Positions 55,343-64,000 of a stretch of 64,000 nt of DNA are shown piece after piece; position 1 is the first letter of the stretch, and each line of letters starts with the position of its first letter. The stretch comes from Fusarium oxysporum f. sp. lycopersici 4287 (lineage: Eukaryota > Ascomycota > Sordariomycetes > Hypocreales > Nectriaceae): contig NC_030994.1 in NCBI RefSeq assembly GCF_000149955.1, positions 2,782,366-2,846,365 on the forward strand, read 5' to 3'. The notes below the pieces were generated by a model. The model had not been told where the DNA came from. It was given only the letters and a program-made list of their open reading frames with translations, and searched no databases. Made by a program: the position numbers and the translations under genes.

Positions 55343-55926
55343 TTGAATCAGTTGACAAGACCGGGAGTCTGGGCCATTGCCCACGGTGTCCAGCTAAGAA
55401 CCAACTGCACCACGATCAATTTGACTTACGCCACGAAGCCTGAATGTCATCTTGCAGGCAACTTGATATTCGAGGCTTTGAGTCTGATCATTGTCCAATC
55501 CAGACAACTGTCTATCTACGACCGACAGAAGACACCGCGACCATCCTCATGTATAGCAAGGCAAAGCAGGAAAAGCTCACACGAGCAGTGGAATCGAAGC
55601 GCAAACATTTAGAGTCGATGCTTTTGCGCTATCCGGATGAGATTAACGAAGCCATGGACGTTCTGCATTCATCGATTTCTGGGCTTCTCAGATCTTTAAT
55701 GCCTCCTTTGTGGCGTACACGCAGATCTCGGCACAACAGAGTCTACAATAAGGTTGTCCATGAGGCCATGAAGCGCGACAAAAGGGCATTAGACAAATAT
55801 CGTCGAACTCCAACAACCTTACGGGATTTGCCGCCTGTCAAGAATATTCGAGCGGAAGAGAAAGCCCAAAGACTTGCCTGTGGTATCAGAGTTGCACGAC
55901 GAGCCAGGAATACACGAAGACACTGA
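55343..55926 (+). mobile_element. LINE (Tad-like) endonuclease remnant, frameshifted
   Basis: Frame 55343 onward reads TTINLTYATKP and then, after a shift near 55440, the neighbouring frame (55444-55926) reads IRGFESDHCPIQTTVYL. Together these are the final blocks of the apurinic-type endonuclease of non-LTR retrotransposons (TIDLTF..., then SDHxPI). The 100 or so residues that follow are Lys/Arg-rich and helical (AKQEKLTRAVESKRKH), as in the linker before the reverse transcriptase. No reverse transcriptase motif follows, so the piece is truncated and inactive. The frame is broken again near 55880, where a third frame (55874-56143) takes over. Assignment rests on the endonuclease motifs only. 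Confidence 0.5.
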
Positions 55927-56992
55927 CGGTGAAGCGCGTTGTATGATCAATGCCATCGTGAGGCCAGCATTGATCCTTGCGATCTCCCTCGAAGGTATGA
56001 CACTAGATACTGAATCGAAGCACCAAGTTTTGGCTCTTCATCTCGGGATGGGATGGATGGTTGGAGCAGACGGTGAATCGGAGGGAACATCTGGCGTGGA
56101 TCGAACCGGAATCACGTTGGGCTCGTTGAGCAAGGTAGGATAGTAGAAAAGCTGGAGGATCCGAACGGTGGAGAAGGTGAGTTGTTGTCGAAGACCAACC
56201 CTGGAGGGATGCTTCTTGAGTCAACGGAAAAGAGTGCCTCGCATTGAAGGTGCCTCTCTCACGTCCCGTAAGGGACTTGAGGATAAGTAACGGAACGTGA
56301 CATGTAGGGAAGTCGGTAATTGCCAACAAATGCATTTGTCTTCTGTTATAAACCTAGAGTACGATTCCTCGAATGCGACACGCGCGTAAATATCAGCCTG
56401 GAATTTAATGATCAAACGCTGGAACCAACCAATGCCCGACGGGGACAAACTCCCAGTGACTACAGGCACTATTAGTGGCGAATGCCGTGGAATTCTGGTC
56501 TCCAGTGGATTAGAGAGGTCTTTGCGTCGATCAAATTTAGTGGATGGTGCACTATCTTCGGGGCGTTGGCTGCCCCATAGTCGCTTAAACTCAGCGCCCA
56601 GAGTCCCCAGCCTCACCAACAAACAGTGATGATGGTAAATGTGAGCAGAAGCCCGAATCATCACCGCCGTCAATCACAGCGTTAAGAACTGTAATCCACG
56701 CCTCACTTCTAATCCCAATATACTTTACCGACGAGACTTGCACGGGTTACATAGAACAGATAACAATACAAATGGCTTCGTGCAAATTGCCGTTCACAAT
56801 CGCTGTATCTCAGATGTCGAGGCATTATTCAGTGTCTCTCACTGCACCCACCAGAAGCTGACCAATCCAAAGCCCAGCATTGGAAAATTTGCCCCATCAA
56901 CCTCGACACTCGCTCAGCCAAAATACCAGTAACACTGACTGATTGACTGCCCTGTCAACGTACGGACGTCACCACCACTTGACTCATCGACG
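55927..56992. other. Intergenic, possible continuation of the LINE remnant
   Basis: The 55874-56143 frame (PVVSELHDEPGIHEDTDGEA) may belong to the broken element, but shows no named domain. The remainder to 56992 is the upstream region of the Zn2Cys6 regulator. Confidence 0.4.
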
Positions 56993-59034
56993 ATGAAGAA
57001 GTCAATAGCATGCGGCGCATGTCGCTCCTCCAAGCGCAAAGTGCTCCTCTCCCCTCCCCATCCCTCTCACAGCAACTGACTCACCCTTCTCAGTGCATTC
57101 ACTCAGGCGGTCCGCCCTGCACGCGCTGTCGCGACCGCGGCGACGAGTGCGTCTTCCCGCCCAAGGGCACATCCTTCATCTTCCGCCGGAGCCGTCTCGA
57201 GCGTCATCGGGATGAACTCGGAGCCGGGGCTGGGAGCCGGGCTGACTCGGAGCTCATCCGGGCCGGGAACTTGGCCACCACAGACCCATTCGGCTTCCTG
57301 ACGGATGAGGTCAAGAATAGTTATCTGCGCTGCTCGTACAAGTGGTCGTTTCATCATATTCCGAATCTCCTCATTGCTATTCGTGAGAGGAGGTTGGATC
57401 CTTTGCTGGTTTGGGCGATGCTGGCTATCACTGTGAGGTGCGGCATATGATTCCTTCGCTTATCGTCTCACTCACATGTCGCAGGTTCTCGCAGGCTGCA
57501 CCGCCGGGGTATGCGACACAGGTCGAAGCAAGCAATACATTCGCTGCTCATGCGCGGTCGCTTGTTTTGTCGCTTGTGGACCAACCGACCGTCCATCGCG
57601 CTCAGGTTCTTCTCATGCTGACTGGGCATTCCTGGGGCGCTGGCGAGGGTAGAAGAGCATGGGTTTATCTCGGTATGGCAGTGCGCATGGCCCAAGTCCT
57701 CGGGCTGTTTGAAGAACCACCACCAGCGACAACTCGAGAGGACTTTATCGACGCTGAAGAGAGGCGTCGCACCGCATGGACATGCTTCCTGATGGATAGT
57801 CTTCTCAGCGGAGGAAAGGGTCGCGACAGGATGTTGTCGGGTGATAAGATGCGGATACAACTCCCATGTGAGTCGGATAGCTTCAATTTCGGCCAGATCG
57901 TGCTGTGCGAAAGACTCGATGGCTCATTGCCGGACGGGTCCGCGATGGGTACTGTCCACGGCAGTCTAGGTATCGTAGCCAACAGCATGCGCGTCGCTGA
58001 TGTCTGGGGCGCCGTCGCCAAATGGGCTTGTACACGGCACGACAACACTGTACCGCCATGGCAGCCTCAGTCCGAGTTCCAGATGCTGCTCTCCCGACTT
58101 GAGCTCTGGAAGAACTCATTGCCCGAACGGCTGCGATATGAACTCTTCCTCCTACGAGCGCACAGCGTGTCCAACCAAGGCCAAGCATATTGCTACATGC
58201 ACTGCATCTACTTCATGAGCGTCATCTTCCTCTACCGATCTTACCTCCCTGAAGTTGAGATGCAAAAGGCCAGAGTTGGCGATAAGGATTGGGATCAGTG
58301 GTCAACGTGGTCAAGCAAAGAACTCGAGAAAGTGGCCGAGCAGGTGTGCGACATGCTGCAAGAGATCCGCGCCTTTGGCTTGTACTTTCTACGCGGCCTC
58401 GTTCCATGGATTGGCTTCACTATTTACACGGCCGTCGGAACGATGCTATACTTTTATCACTTCCCAAACCCCGGCGACACGGCGCATCAAGTTGAGAAGC
58501 GAAGGGAGCATATTGTCGAGGGCCTCTTGTTCCTCAAAGACATGCGACAAGCTTGGCCGATGGCTGACACCTGGGTAAGTCATCCGTCTCATGCCAGTAA
58601 CTGTACTGACGGATCACAGCGCGAGAAGATCAAGGCGATGCAGATATTCTACAGCAACATCAAGGCCGACGGTGATCTCGCAGTAACACCCAGTGAACGA
58701 CGAGAAATGCGCAACGCAATCATCGACTACGGCGCTCTCCAGCCCGATCCCGTCCGTCAGCCCGACGCCGAAAGCACCGACGAACAAGTACGTCACCCCA
58801 TCGCTCTCATATTCATTTACTAACAATTCCCAGAGCGCTACAGACGGCGAAAATGACCAGGCCTCGTCAAACGTCGACTTTTCCTTCATCGCGCCCGCAG
58901 ACATTGACCTGTTCGACACAGATTTTGCATTCGGCAGCAACATGTACGCGACGTTCGCCGACGCAACGCAGGGCTTCTGGGAGAGTTTCCCTGGAAGTAT
59001 GGACATCGCGGGCGACATGGTCACAGAGAACTGA
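56993..59034 (+). CDS. Zn2Cys6 fungal-specific transcription factor
   Basis: Exons 56993-57040, 57094-57437, 57485-58574, 58620-58787 and 58834-59034 join to 616 residues. The zinc cluster spans the first junction: CGACRSSKRK on exon 1, then CIHSGGPPCTRCRDRGDEC on exon 2, giving C-x2-C-x6-C-x7-C-x2-C-x6-C. The first donor is GTGCTC, weak, but it is the only way to complete the cluster in phase. The middle holds the fungal-specific regulatory domain (RRAWVYLGMAVRMAQVLGLF, EERRRTAWTCFLMDSLLS). The C-terminus is acidic and aromatic (FIAPADIDLFDTDFAFGSN), suiting an activation region. It lies 219 bases before a GH43 gene on the same strand and may control it, but the zinc cluster is not that of XlnR. 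Confidence 0.88.
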
Positions 59035-59137
59035 GTGGTTTTCTTACTGCCAAGCCGGGAAATGTTGTAGGGCGATCGGCACTGAGACCCATCGTAACCT
59101 CATGACAGTGAATGGTGGGTGAGCTGAGTTCCCCGCG

Positions 59138-59195
59138 ATTGCATTCAGGCTAAATGCAATGTTAGCCATCACGACAGACCAGCAATTATAAAAAG
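59138..59195 (+). promoter_or_regulatory. GH43 promoter: inverted GGCTAA pair and TATA box
   Basis: GGCTAA at 59148-59153 and its reverse TTAGCC at 59162-59167 form an inverted repeat with an 8-base spacer. GGCTAA is the XlnR/Xyr1 consensus core. The first copy overlaps a second palindrome, ATTGCATT (59138-59145) with AATGCAAT (59153-59160). TTATAAAAA at 59187-59195 is a good TATA box about 60 bases before the start codon. Confidence 0.65.
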
Positions 59196-59253
59196 TCACC
59201 ACTCATTCACGATAATACCTAATTCTCACCTCAATCTCATTGCATCAGTCAAA

Positions 59254-60870
59254 ATGCCACAGGCCACAAACCCCATCCTTCCGGGCTTCAATCCCGACCC
59301 GTCAATCTGCCGCGTCGGTGATGACTACTACATCGCTACATCCACCTTTGAGTGGTTCCCCGGCGTTCAGATCCATCACTCCAAAGACCTCGCCAACTGG
59401 ACTCTCATCGTGCGTCCAGTGAACCGCAAGAGTCAGCTCGACATGCGCGGTGAGCCTGATAGCTGCGGTGTCTGGGCGCCCTGCCTGACGCACGATGGAG
59501 ACAAGTTCTGGCTCGTGTACACGGACGTCAAGCGCAAGGACGGTTCGTTCAAGGATGCGCATAACTACATTATCACTGCGCCTGCTATCGAGGGGCCGTG
59601 GAGTGATCCTGTGTACGCTAATTCCTCTGGCTTTGATCCATCGCTGTTTCATGATGATGACGGTCGCAAATGGTTCAACAACATGACCTGGGATCATCGC
59701 GCTCGTCCTCATCTGTTCTCTGGTATCTTTCTTCAAGAGTTCGATCCTAAGCAGGGTAAACTAGTGGGGCCAAAGAAGAACATCTTCAAGGGTACAGATC
59801 TGGCTTATGTTGAGGGATCGCATTTGTATAAGCGCAATGGATGGTATTACCTCTCTACAGCAGAGGGCGGCACAGGCTATACCCATGCCATGACCCTCGC
59901 GCGATCACGAAACATCTGGGGTCCTTATGAAGTTCATCCCCAGAAACACGTCGTCACTTCAAAAGACGCACCCAACGCAGCGCTCCAAAGAGCTGGACAC
60001 GCTGATATTGTGGATACACCCGATGGCAAGACCTACATCGTGCATTTGACCGGGCGCCCTGTTACCCAAAAGCGACGTTCAGTCTTGGGTCGAGAAACAG
60101 CTATTCAAGAAGCTTACTGGGGTGATGACGACTGGCTGTACATCAAGAACGGTCCCGTCCCAAGTCTTCATGTAGATCTCCCTGCTGCACGCGACGACAC
60201 AGCGTACTGGGAAGAAAAGCGATATACTTTTACCGACAAACTCCATATTGACTTCCAATGGCTACGAACACCTGAACCAGAGCGCATCTTCAACATCAAG
60301 AACAACCAACTCAGTCTCATCGGTCGAGAGTCCGTCGGTTCATGGTTCGAACAAGCCCTCGTCGCGCGTCGTCAAACCCACTTCTCCTACGACGCCGAAA
60401 CGGTGATAACCTACTCCCCCGAAGACGAGCGCCAATTCGCCGGTCTAACAGCCTACTACTGCCGCTTCAACTTCTTCTACCTAACCGTAACCGCCACCGC
60501 CGCCGGCCAACGCGAGCTACAAATCATCTCCTCCGAAGAGTCATTCCCAATAGGTCGTCTAGAGCGTCCCTTCGCCGAGCCCGTGGAAATTCCCAACGAG
60601 GGCAAGGTTCGACTTGCGGTTAGTGTTCGTGCGGGAAGCACACTTCAGTTTTACTACGCTCTTGAAGGGCAGGAGTTGAAGGAGATTGGACCTGTGTATG
60701 ATGCTTCTATCCTGTCGGATGAGTGTGGAGGACATCCTAAGGATGGAAGTTTCACGGGTGCGTTTGTGGGCATGGCGTGTTCGGATGTTAATGGGCTTGC
60801 GAAGGAGGCGCAGTTTGATTACTTTGTTTATAGGCCTGTGCATGATAAGTTGGATCGATATGAGATATAG
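59254..60870 (+). CDS. GH43 beta-xylosidase / alpha-arabinofuranosidase, intracellular
   Basis: A single exon of 538 residues with no signal peptide, so cytosolic. The five-bladed propeller opens with NPILPGFNPDPSICR (general base Asp15), has FDPSLFHDDDG (Asp128, pKa modulator) and AYVEGSHLYK (general acid Glu187). The numbering matches the Selenomonas GH43_11 xylosidase, where they are Asp14, Asp127 and Glu186. The C-terminal beta-sandwich (about 325-530) is typical of this subfamily and closes the active site. It should cleave xylobiose and short xylo-oligosaccharides after uptake. The promoter carries an XlnR-type inverted repeat, and a Zn2Cys6 gene lies directly upstream. Confidence 0.93.
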   Translation: MPQATNPILPGFNPDPSICRVGDDYYIATSTFEWFPGVQIHHSKDLANWTLIVRPVNRKSQLDMRGEPDSCGVWAPCLTHDGDKFWLVYTDVKRKDGSFKDAHNYIITAPAIEGPWSDPVYANSSGFDPSLFHDDDGRKWFNNMTWDHRARPHLFSGIFLQEFDPKQGKLVGPKKNIFKGTDLAYVEGSHLYKRNGWYYLSTAEGGTGYTHAMTLARSRNIWGPYEVHPQKHVVTSKDAPNAALQRAGHADIVDTPDGKTYIVHLTGRPVTQKRRSVLGRETAIQEAYWGDDDWLYIKNGPVPSLHVDLPAARDDTAYWEEKRYTFTDKLHIDFQWLRTPEPERIFNIKNNQLSLIGRESVGSWFEQALVARRQTHFSYDAETVITYSPEDERQFAGLTAYYCRFNFFYLTVTATAAGQRELQIISSEESFPIGRLERPFAEPVEIPNEGKVRLAVSVRAGSTLQFYYALEGQELKEIGPVYDASILSDECGGHPKDGSFTGAFVGMACSDVNGLAKEAQFDYFVYRPVHDKLDRYEI

Positions 60871-61042
60871 AGAAAACGAATAGTCAATTCGAACACAAAG
60901 ATTTCAACTTATGAAATCTCGCCACATATAATGAACTCGGAAAACAAAACAACTCAGAGAATAAAACCGTTAGCTAGAGAATGAAGGACAGAATACCTTG
61001 AAGCCTATCGCAAGATTCACGGTCCTCGAACTTCTGAACCAA

Positions 61043-61654
61043 CTACAAACCAAACGCCGTCTTCGCGCGCTGAAAGTACTCCAACCTCGGCTGGAGATCC
61101 GTCCCAACACACTCCTCAATATACTTCTGAAACCCCGTATCAACATCCGTCTTGAACGCCTGTCGAACATCCTCCTTACACTGCGTCTTCAAAAACCAAG
61201 GTCCACTTCCAAAGTTGTACTTATCAACCGTAACATCATCCAACAAATCCCCCAACTCCTGATCCGAAAGCCCCTCCACACTCTCAATACCCTGCCATCC
61301 CTTGGCCAGCTCGGGAATACTCTTCGCATAGAGAAGATTATAGTTCGGCATTTGCATATTCGCAGATCCTTGGCCTGGGCGTCCAGGGTAGTGATTCCGC
61401 TTGTACTGAAAGTCTCCTGACTCAAAAGCCATGAGAGCGAGAACAGCGGCGATTTCAGCGGGGGAGTAGATCTGCTGGGATTGGAAGCTGGAGACGATGA
61501 AGGGGGCTGCTTGGGTTGCTGTGCGGCATTCTTTGTTGCCGGTGGGACAGATTTTTGATTTGGGGGCTATAGCTTCGATGATGGGGACTGCAGACAGCGA
61601 AGCTGCTGAGAGGGAGGCCAAAGAGGCGATGAGAGAGAGGGTAGTGAATTTCAT
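61043..61654 (-). CDS. Small secreted protein of unknown function
   Basis: A single exon of 203 residues. The signal peptide is MKFTTLSLIASLASLSAASLSA. The mature part has four cysteines (KICPTGNKEC, TQCKED, EECVGT), likely two disulphides, and a compact helical look: FQSQQIYSPAEIAAVLALMAFESGDF, MQMPNYNLLYAKSIPELA, GSGPWFLKTQC, GFQKYIEECVGT. Similar proteins are widespread in Sordariomycetes. The FESGDF / PWFLxTQC pattern loosely recalls lysozyme-like hydrolases, but no catalytic assignment is possible. Confidence 0.7.
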   Translation of the reverse strand: MKFTTLSLIASLASLSAASLSAVPIIEAIAPKSKICPTGNKECRTATQAAPFIVSSFQSQQIYSPAEIAAVLALMAFESGDFQYKRNHYPGRPGQGSANMQMPNYNLLYAKSIPELAKGWQGIESVEGLSDQELGDLLDDVTVDKYNFGSGPWFLKTQCKEDVRQAFKTDVDTGFQKYIEECVGTDLQPRLEYFQRAKTAFGL

Positions 61655-62361
61655 TGTGATGAATGTCGTGGTATCAAGAGCTGATAGTAGCTGGTTGGCG
61701 TTGAGTTGAGGCAAATGACCTGAAAGAGAGTGTGTTTAAGTAAAATCCACCAGGGATAGTCAATGCGAAAAGAACGTCTGTGAAACACAACGTATCACGA
61801 ACAGAAAAAAAAAAGGAGTGAATAACCTCACAATCAATGGGAGTGAATAAGGATGCCAAGAACAAACACAGATTCAGGGAATAAGTCCCCTAGATATACA
61901 TTTTTTCCCCAAGCACAATTCGTGTAGAAACAATCCCAGCCGCGTTACCCAATAACATTCCTTGTCGAGGCGCAGGCAAACAAATGGTGAAACAGATGAA
62001 ATGTGAAACGAACTGCTTCCGACCAATTGATGGGATCTGCAGGGGTTGGAGTCGGAAAGCTCGGCATTGTTTTAGGGGTAATGGGGGAAAGGGGCTGTGA
62101 TTGGCGCTAGTGCTACCTTGCGGTGACATAAAGGAATAGTCAATGCTCCGCAGTTAAAGGGTATGGGAGTGGTTGGTAAGTTTTGTCAGCTTGAGTGGAG
62201 ATGTCTGTGTAAGTTGGGTCTGTCTCACTTACACCAAGGAACAAAGCGACAGTAAAACAGAAGAGTAAAAAGATCAGCGCAACAGCCACTTGAGAGCATG
62301 AACAAAGAGAATTAATTACAATCTACCCATCCACCATTACATCACTACAGCTACCAATTAC
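61655..62361. other. Intergenic, nothing coding seen
   Basis: Spacer with an A-run at 61805-61814 and the 3' flank of the Ppo gene. Short frames show no motif. Confidence 0.45.
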
Positions 62362-64000
62362 CTACTCATCCCAGGTAATCTTCATGCTTGTAGGAAACGG
62401 CCAAATGCTTCCCCAATCCTCCGTCATATAGACAAAGAAACCGCCCGGTCTCGGCACCTTCTTTAACTCTCCCTGCGCGCCCGGCACTCTCCTAACACCC
62501 TTCTTCCTAAACACCGCTCTGAATAGCTCCGTGAGCGCAACCTGGCTGATATCCCGTCCCAGACACGCGTGCGGTCCAACGCCATAGTGGATGTACTTAT
62601 CCAGCGGACGCTTCGGGTCCACGACTCCAGGGTTGGGGAAGATCTTGGGGTCTTGGGCGGCTTGAACGAACGATACGAAGACGCGGTCGCCGGCGTTGAC
62701 GGGGATGCTGCGGCCGTCGTCTTCGTGGATTGTGTCGGGGCCTGTGGCTTCGCGGTAGAGACCGAATGTGCCGGCCATGCGGATGCCTTCCATTGCGTAG
62801 CCGAGGAGCAAGGCGTCTGTCTCGTCGCCTGTTTCGAGGGCGGCGATGCGGGCTAGTTCGGGGCGGTATTTCTCGCCTGCTGGGGAGAGATACCAATCCA
62901 GCGTTTGCGCAAACTAATCTCATTAGCACTCACTCACTCACTCAATTGACGAGTAGGGGAAGTTTGACTTACCACTTGAGCCTGGTTGGGCACCATAGCA
63001 CCAGCCGTAGGCAGGATCTGACTCCAGACAATATCCTCCGTACTCAAGCCCGCCTTCTTCAATCCCTTCGCCATATTCTCACCATACCTCGCCAGCGGAT
63101 CATCATTCTTATCCGGCTTGCTAGTGAAAAGTCCCTTGACACCAATGCTATTCGCCAGCTTGACGTTCATCTCAATAATACCACCAAGTTTCTGCGCAAC
63201 CTCTCGCGCACCCTGTCTAAGCGGGAAACTCTTGGCAGGATCAATGTCAAAGAAGATGCAGACAAAGATGACAGCGAGAATCATGTACAGCTCCTGCTCG
63301 GAGAACACACCCTTTGGATTCTCACTCGTCTTGAGGGGCAGGTTAAACATCCTCGCGACAAAGTGCGTGTGCGCAACGTTACCCACGTCCCGTACAACAT
63401 CAACCTGCATCTTCCCCGCAAGTCTGTACGACTTCTCCGCGAGTAGTTTCTCAGCGGTCGTCGCATAAAACGACTTCACTGCATTGCGCCACGTGTCGTT
63501 GTACAAGAGCTTGCCCATGCACTTACGCTGCTGGGCGTGCAGCGCCGTGTCGCCCGATAGCATGAAGCGACCGCCTGCTTCGCCCATGAGGTGCTTGAGG
63601 CCTTCTTCCCAGCAGACGCGGTACTTTTGCTGGTCCTCGAGAATGTACTTTGCCGCGTTGTACCCGATGATATTGATACGTGTGGCTGTGGGTTCGGGAC
63701 GGGAAAAGTCAAAACGGTCTGCGCGCTTGATGTTTGTGAGGATCTTCTCGTTCTCAGAGGGGATGACCATTGGGTAGTGAGCGTAGACGGAGTTGCCCTT
63801 GAAGTGCTGGGGGAATGCACGGAGGAAGAGTTTGTAAAAGACACAGCCGTGGTTGACCTTGAGATCGTAATCGACTTCCTTGTATCCCCAGTTCGTCAAG
63901 TGGCGAGGGTTGTAGTCGGTGGTGTAGTACCTATCACCTCTGACCAGCGCCACGGCATCGGAGAGGACGACTCGAGAGATGGTGTAAGTCGGTGCGATAC
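62362..64000 (-). CDS. Ppo-type fatty-acid oxygenase, C-terminal part (5' end beyond window)
   Basis: Exons from the edge down to 62973, then 62913-62362, join across a 59-base intron. The first visible residues, APTYTISRVVLSDAVALVRGDRYYTTDYNP, are the end of the haem dioxygenase domain (shown here over two blocks of the family). The P450-like domain follows, with GPHACLG as the heme loop and its cysteine kept; NQAQVF spans the intron. Psi-producing oxygenases (linoleate diol synthases) form 8-hydroperoxy acids in the first domain and isomerise them in the second, acting as developmental signals. Keeping the cysteine suggests PpoA-like (diol synthase) rather than a P450-dead form, but the N-terminal half is needed to decide. 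The visible part encodes about 525 residues of a protein normally above 1000. Confidence 0.88.

Noticed and set aside
56003..56673. Overlapping minus-strand frames after the LINE remnant
   Set aside because: No motif, no splice continuity; likely chance frames opposite GC-rich text.
1..64000. tRNA, rRNA or CRISPR arrays
   Set aside because: Looked for B-box-like GGTTCGA text and for regular direct repeats with spacers; hits were isolated and inside coding genes.

Overview
The window is nuclear DNA of a filamentous ascomycete. Genes are split by short GT-AG introns of about 45-60 bases, starts sit in A-rich contexts (for example CAAAATG), and the content fits this group: PTH11-like seven-helix proteins, a Zn2Cys6 regulator, NACHT/ankyrin NLRs, a Ppo oxygenase and a Tad-like LINE remnant. 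The overall set resembles Fusarium (Hypocreales), but that is inference from gene content and no species can be named from sequence alone.

Layout. 1-1.7 kb: a Ser/Thr-rich secreted repeat protein on the minus strand, cut by the left edge. 2.3-8.3 kb: condensin subunit SMC4 and an ELYS-domain nuclear pore protein, divergent from one short promoter. 10.2-11.5 kb: a rhodopsin-domain membrane protein. 12.6-21.6 kb: a metabolic block, mostly mitochondrial: KGD2 (2-oxoglutarate dehydrogenase E2), an HTD2-like dehydratase, homoaconitase LYS4, an acyl-CoA dehydrogenase and a RidA-type deaminase. Small MITE-like repeats lie between these genes. 21.8-23.4 kb: a decayed NACHT-ankyrin NLR with three in-frame stops. 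23.6-31.7 kb: a GH20 hexosaminidase-like enzyme, a membrane-anchored A1 peptidase homologue that has lost a catalytic Asp, a GT8-like transferase and a RING-like protein.

32.7-38.2 kb holds the most interesting locus. A SesB-like alpha/beta-hydrolase carries at its C-terminus a short Gly/Asn/Gln motif that reappears at the N-terminus of the next gene, a 1280-residue NACHT-ankyrin NLR. This is the layout of a fungal amyloid-signalling pair (receptor plus cell-death effector) of the sigma-motif type.

38.7-41.4 kb: a divergent SDR and MDR enoyl-reductase pair around a promoter dense in CGGA/TCCG triplet sites; the SDR appears frameshifted near its C-terminus. 42.2-43.7 kb: a seven-exon rhodopsin-domain protein with a 20-base exon. 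45.0-48.9 kb: a divergent cytochrome P450 and MFS transporter. 49.5-53.5 kb: an unusual protein joining a trypsin-like His/Asp/Ser region to a degenerate Arl8-like GTPase, divergent from a gene for a C-terminally membrane-anchored protein. 53.8-54.6 kb: a two-domain SnoaL-like protein. 55.3-55.9 kb: a LINE endonuclease remnant. 57.0-60.9 kb: a Zn2Cys6 regulator followed by a cytosolic GH43 beta-xylosidase whose promoter has an inverted GGCTAA repeat, the XlnR/Xyr1 type of site. 61.0-61.7 kb: a small secreted protein. 62.4 kb to the right edge: the P450 half of a Ppo fatty-acid oxygenase, cut by the edge.

Exon boundaries were placed by hand from splice signals and reading-frame continuity. No similarity search was run; family names come from motif recognition.
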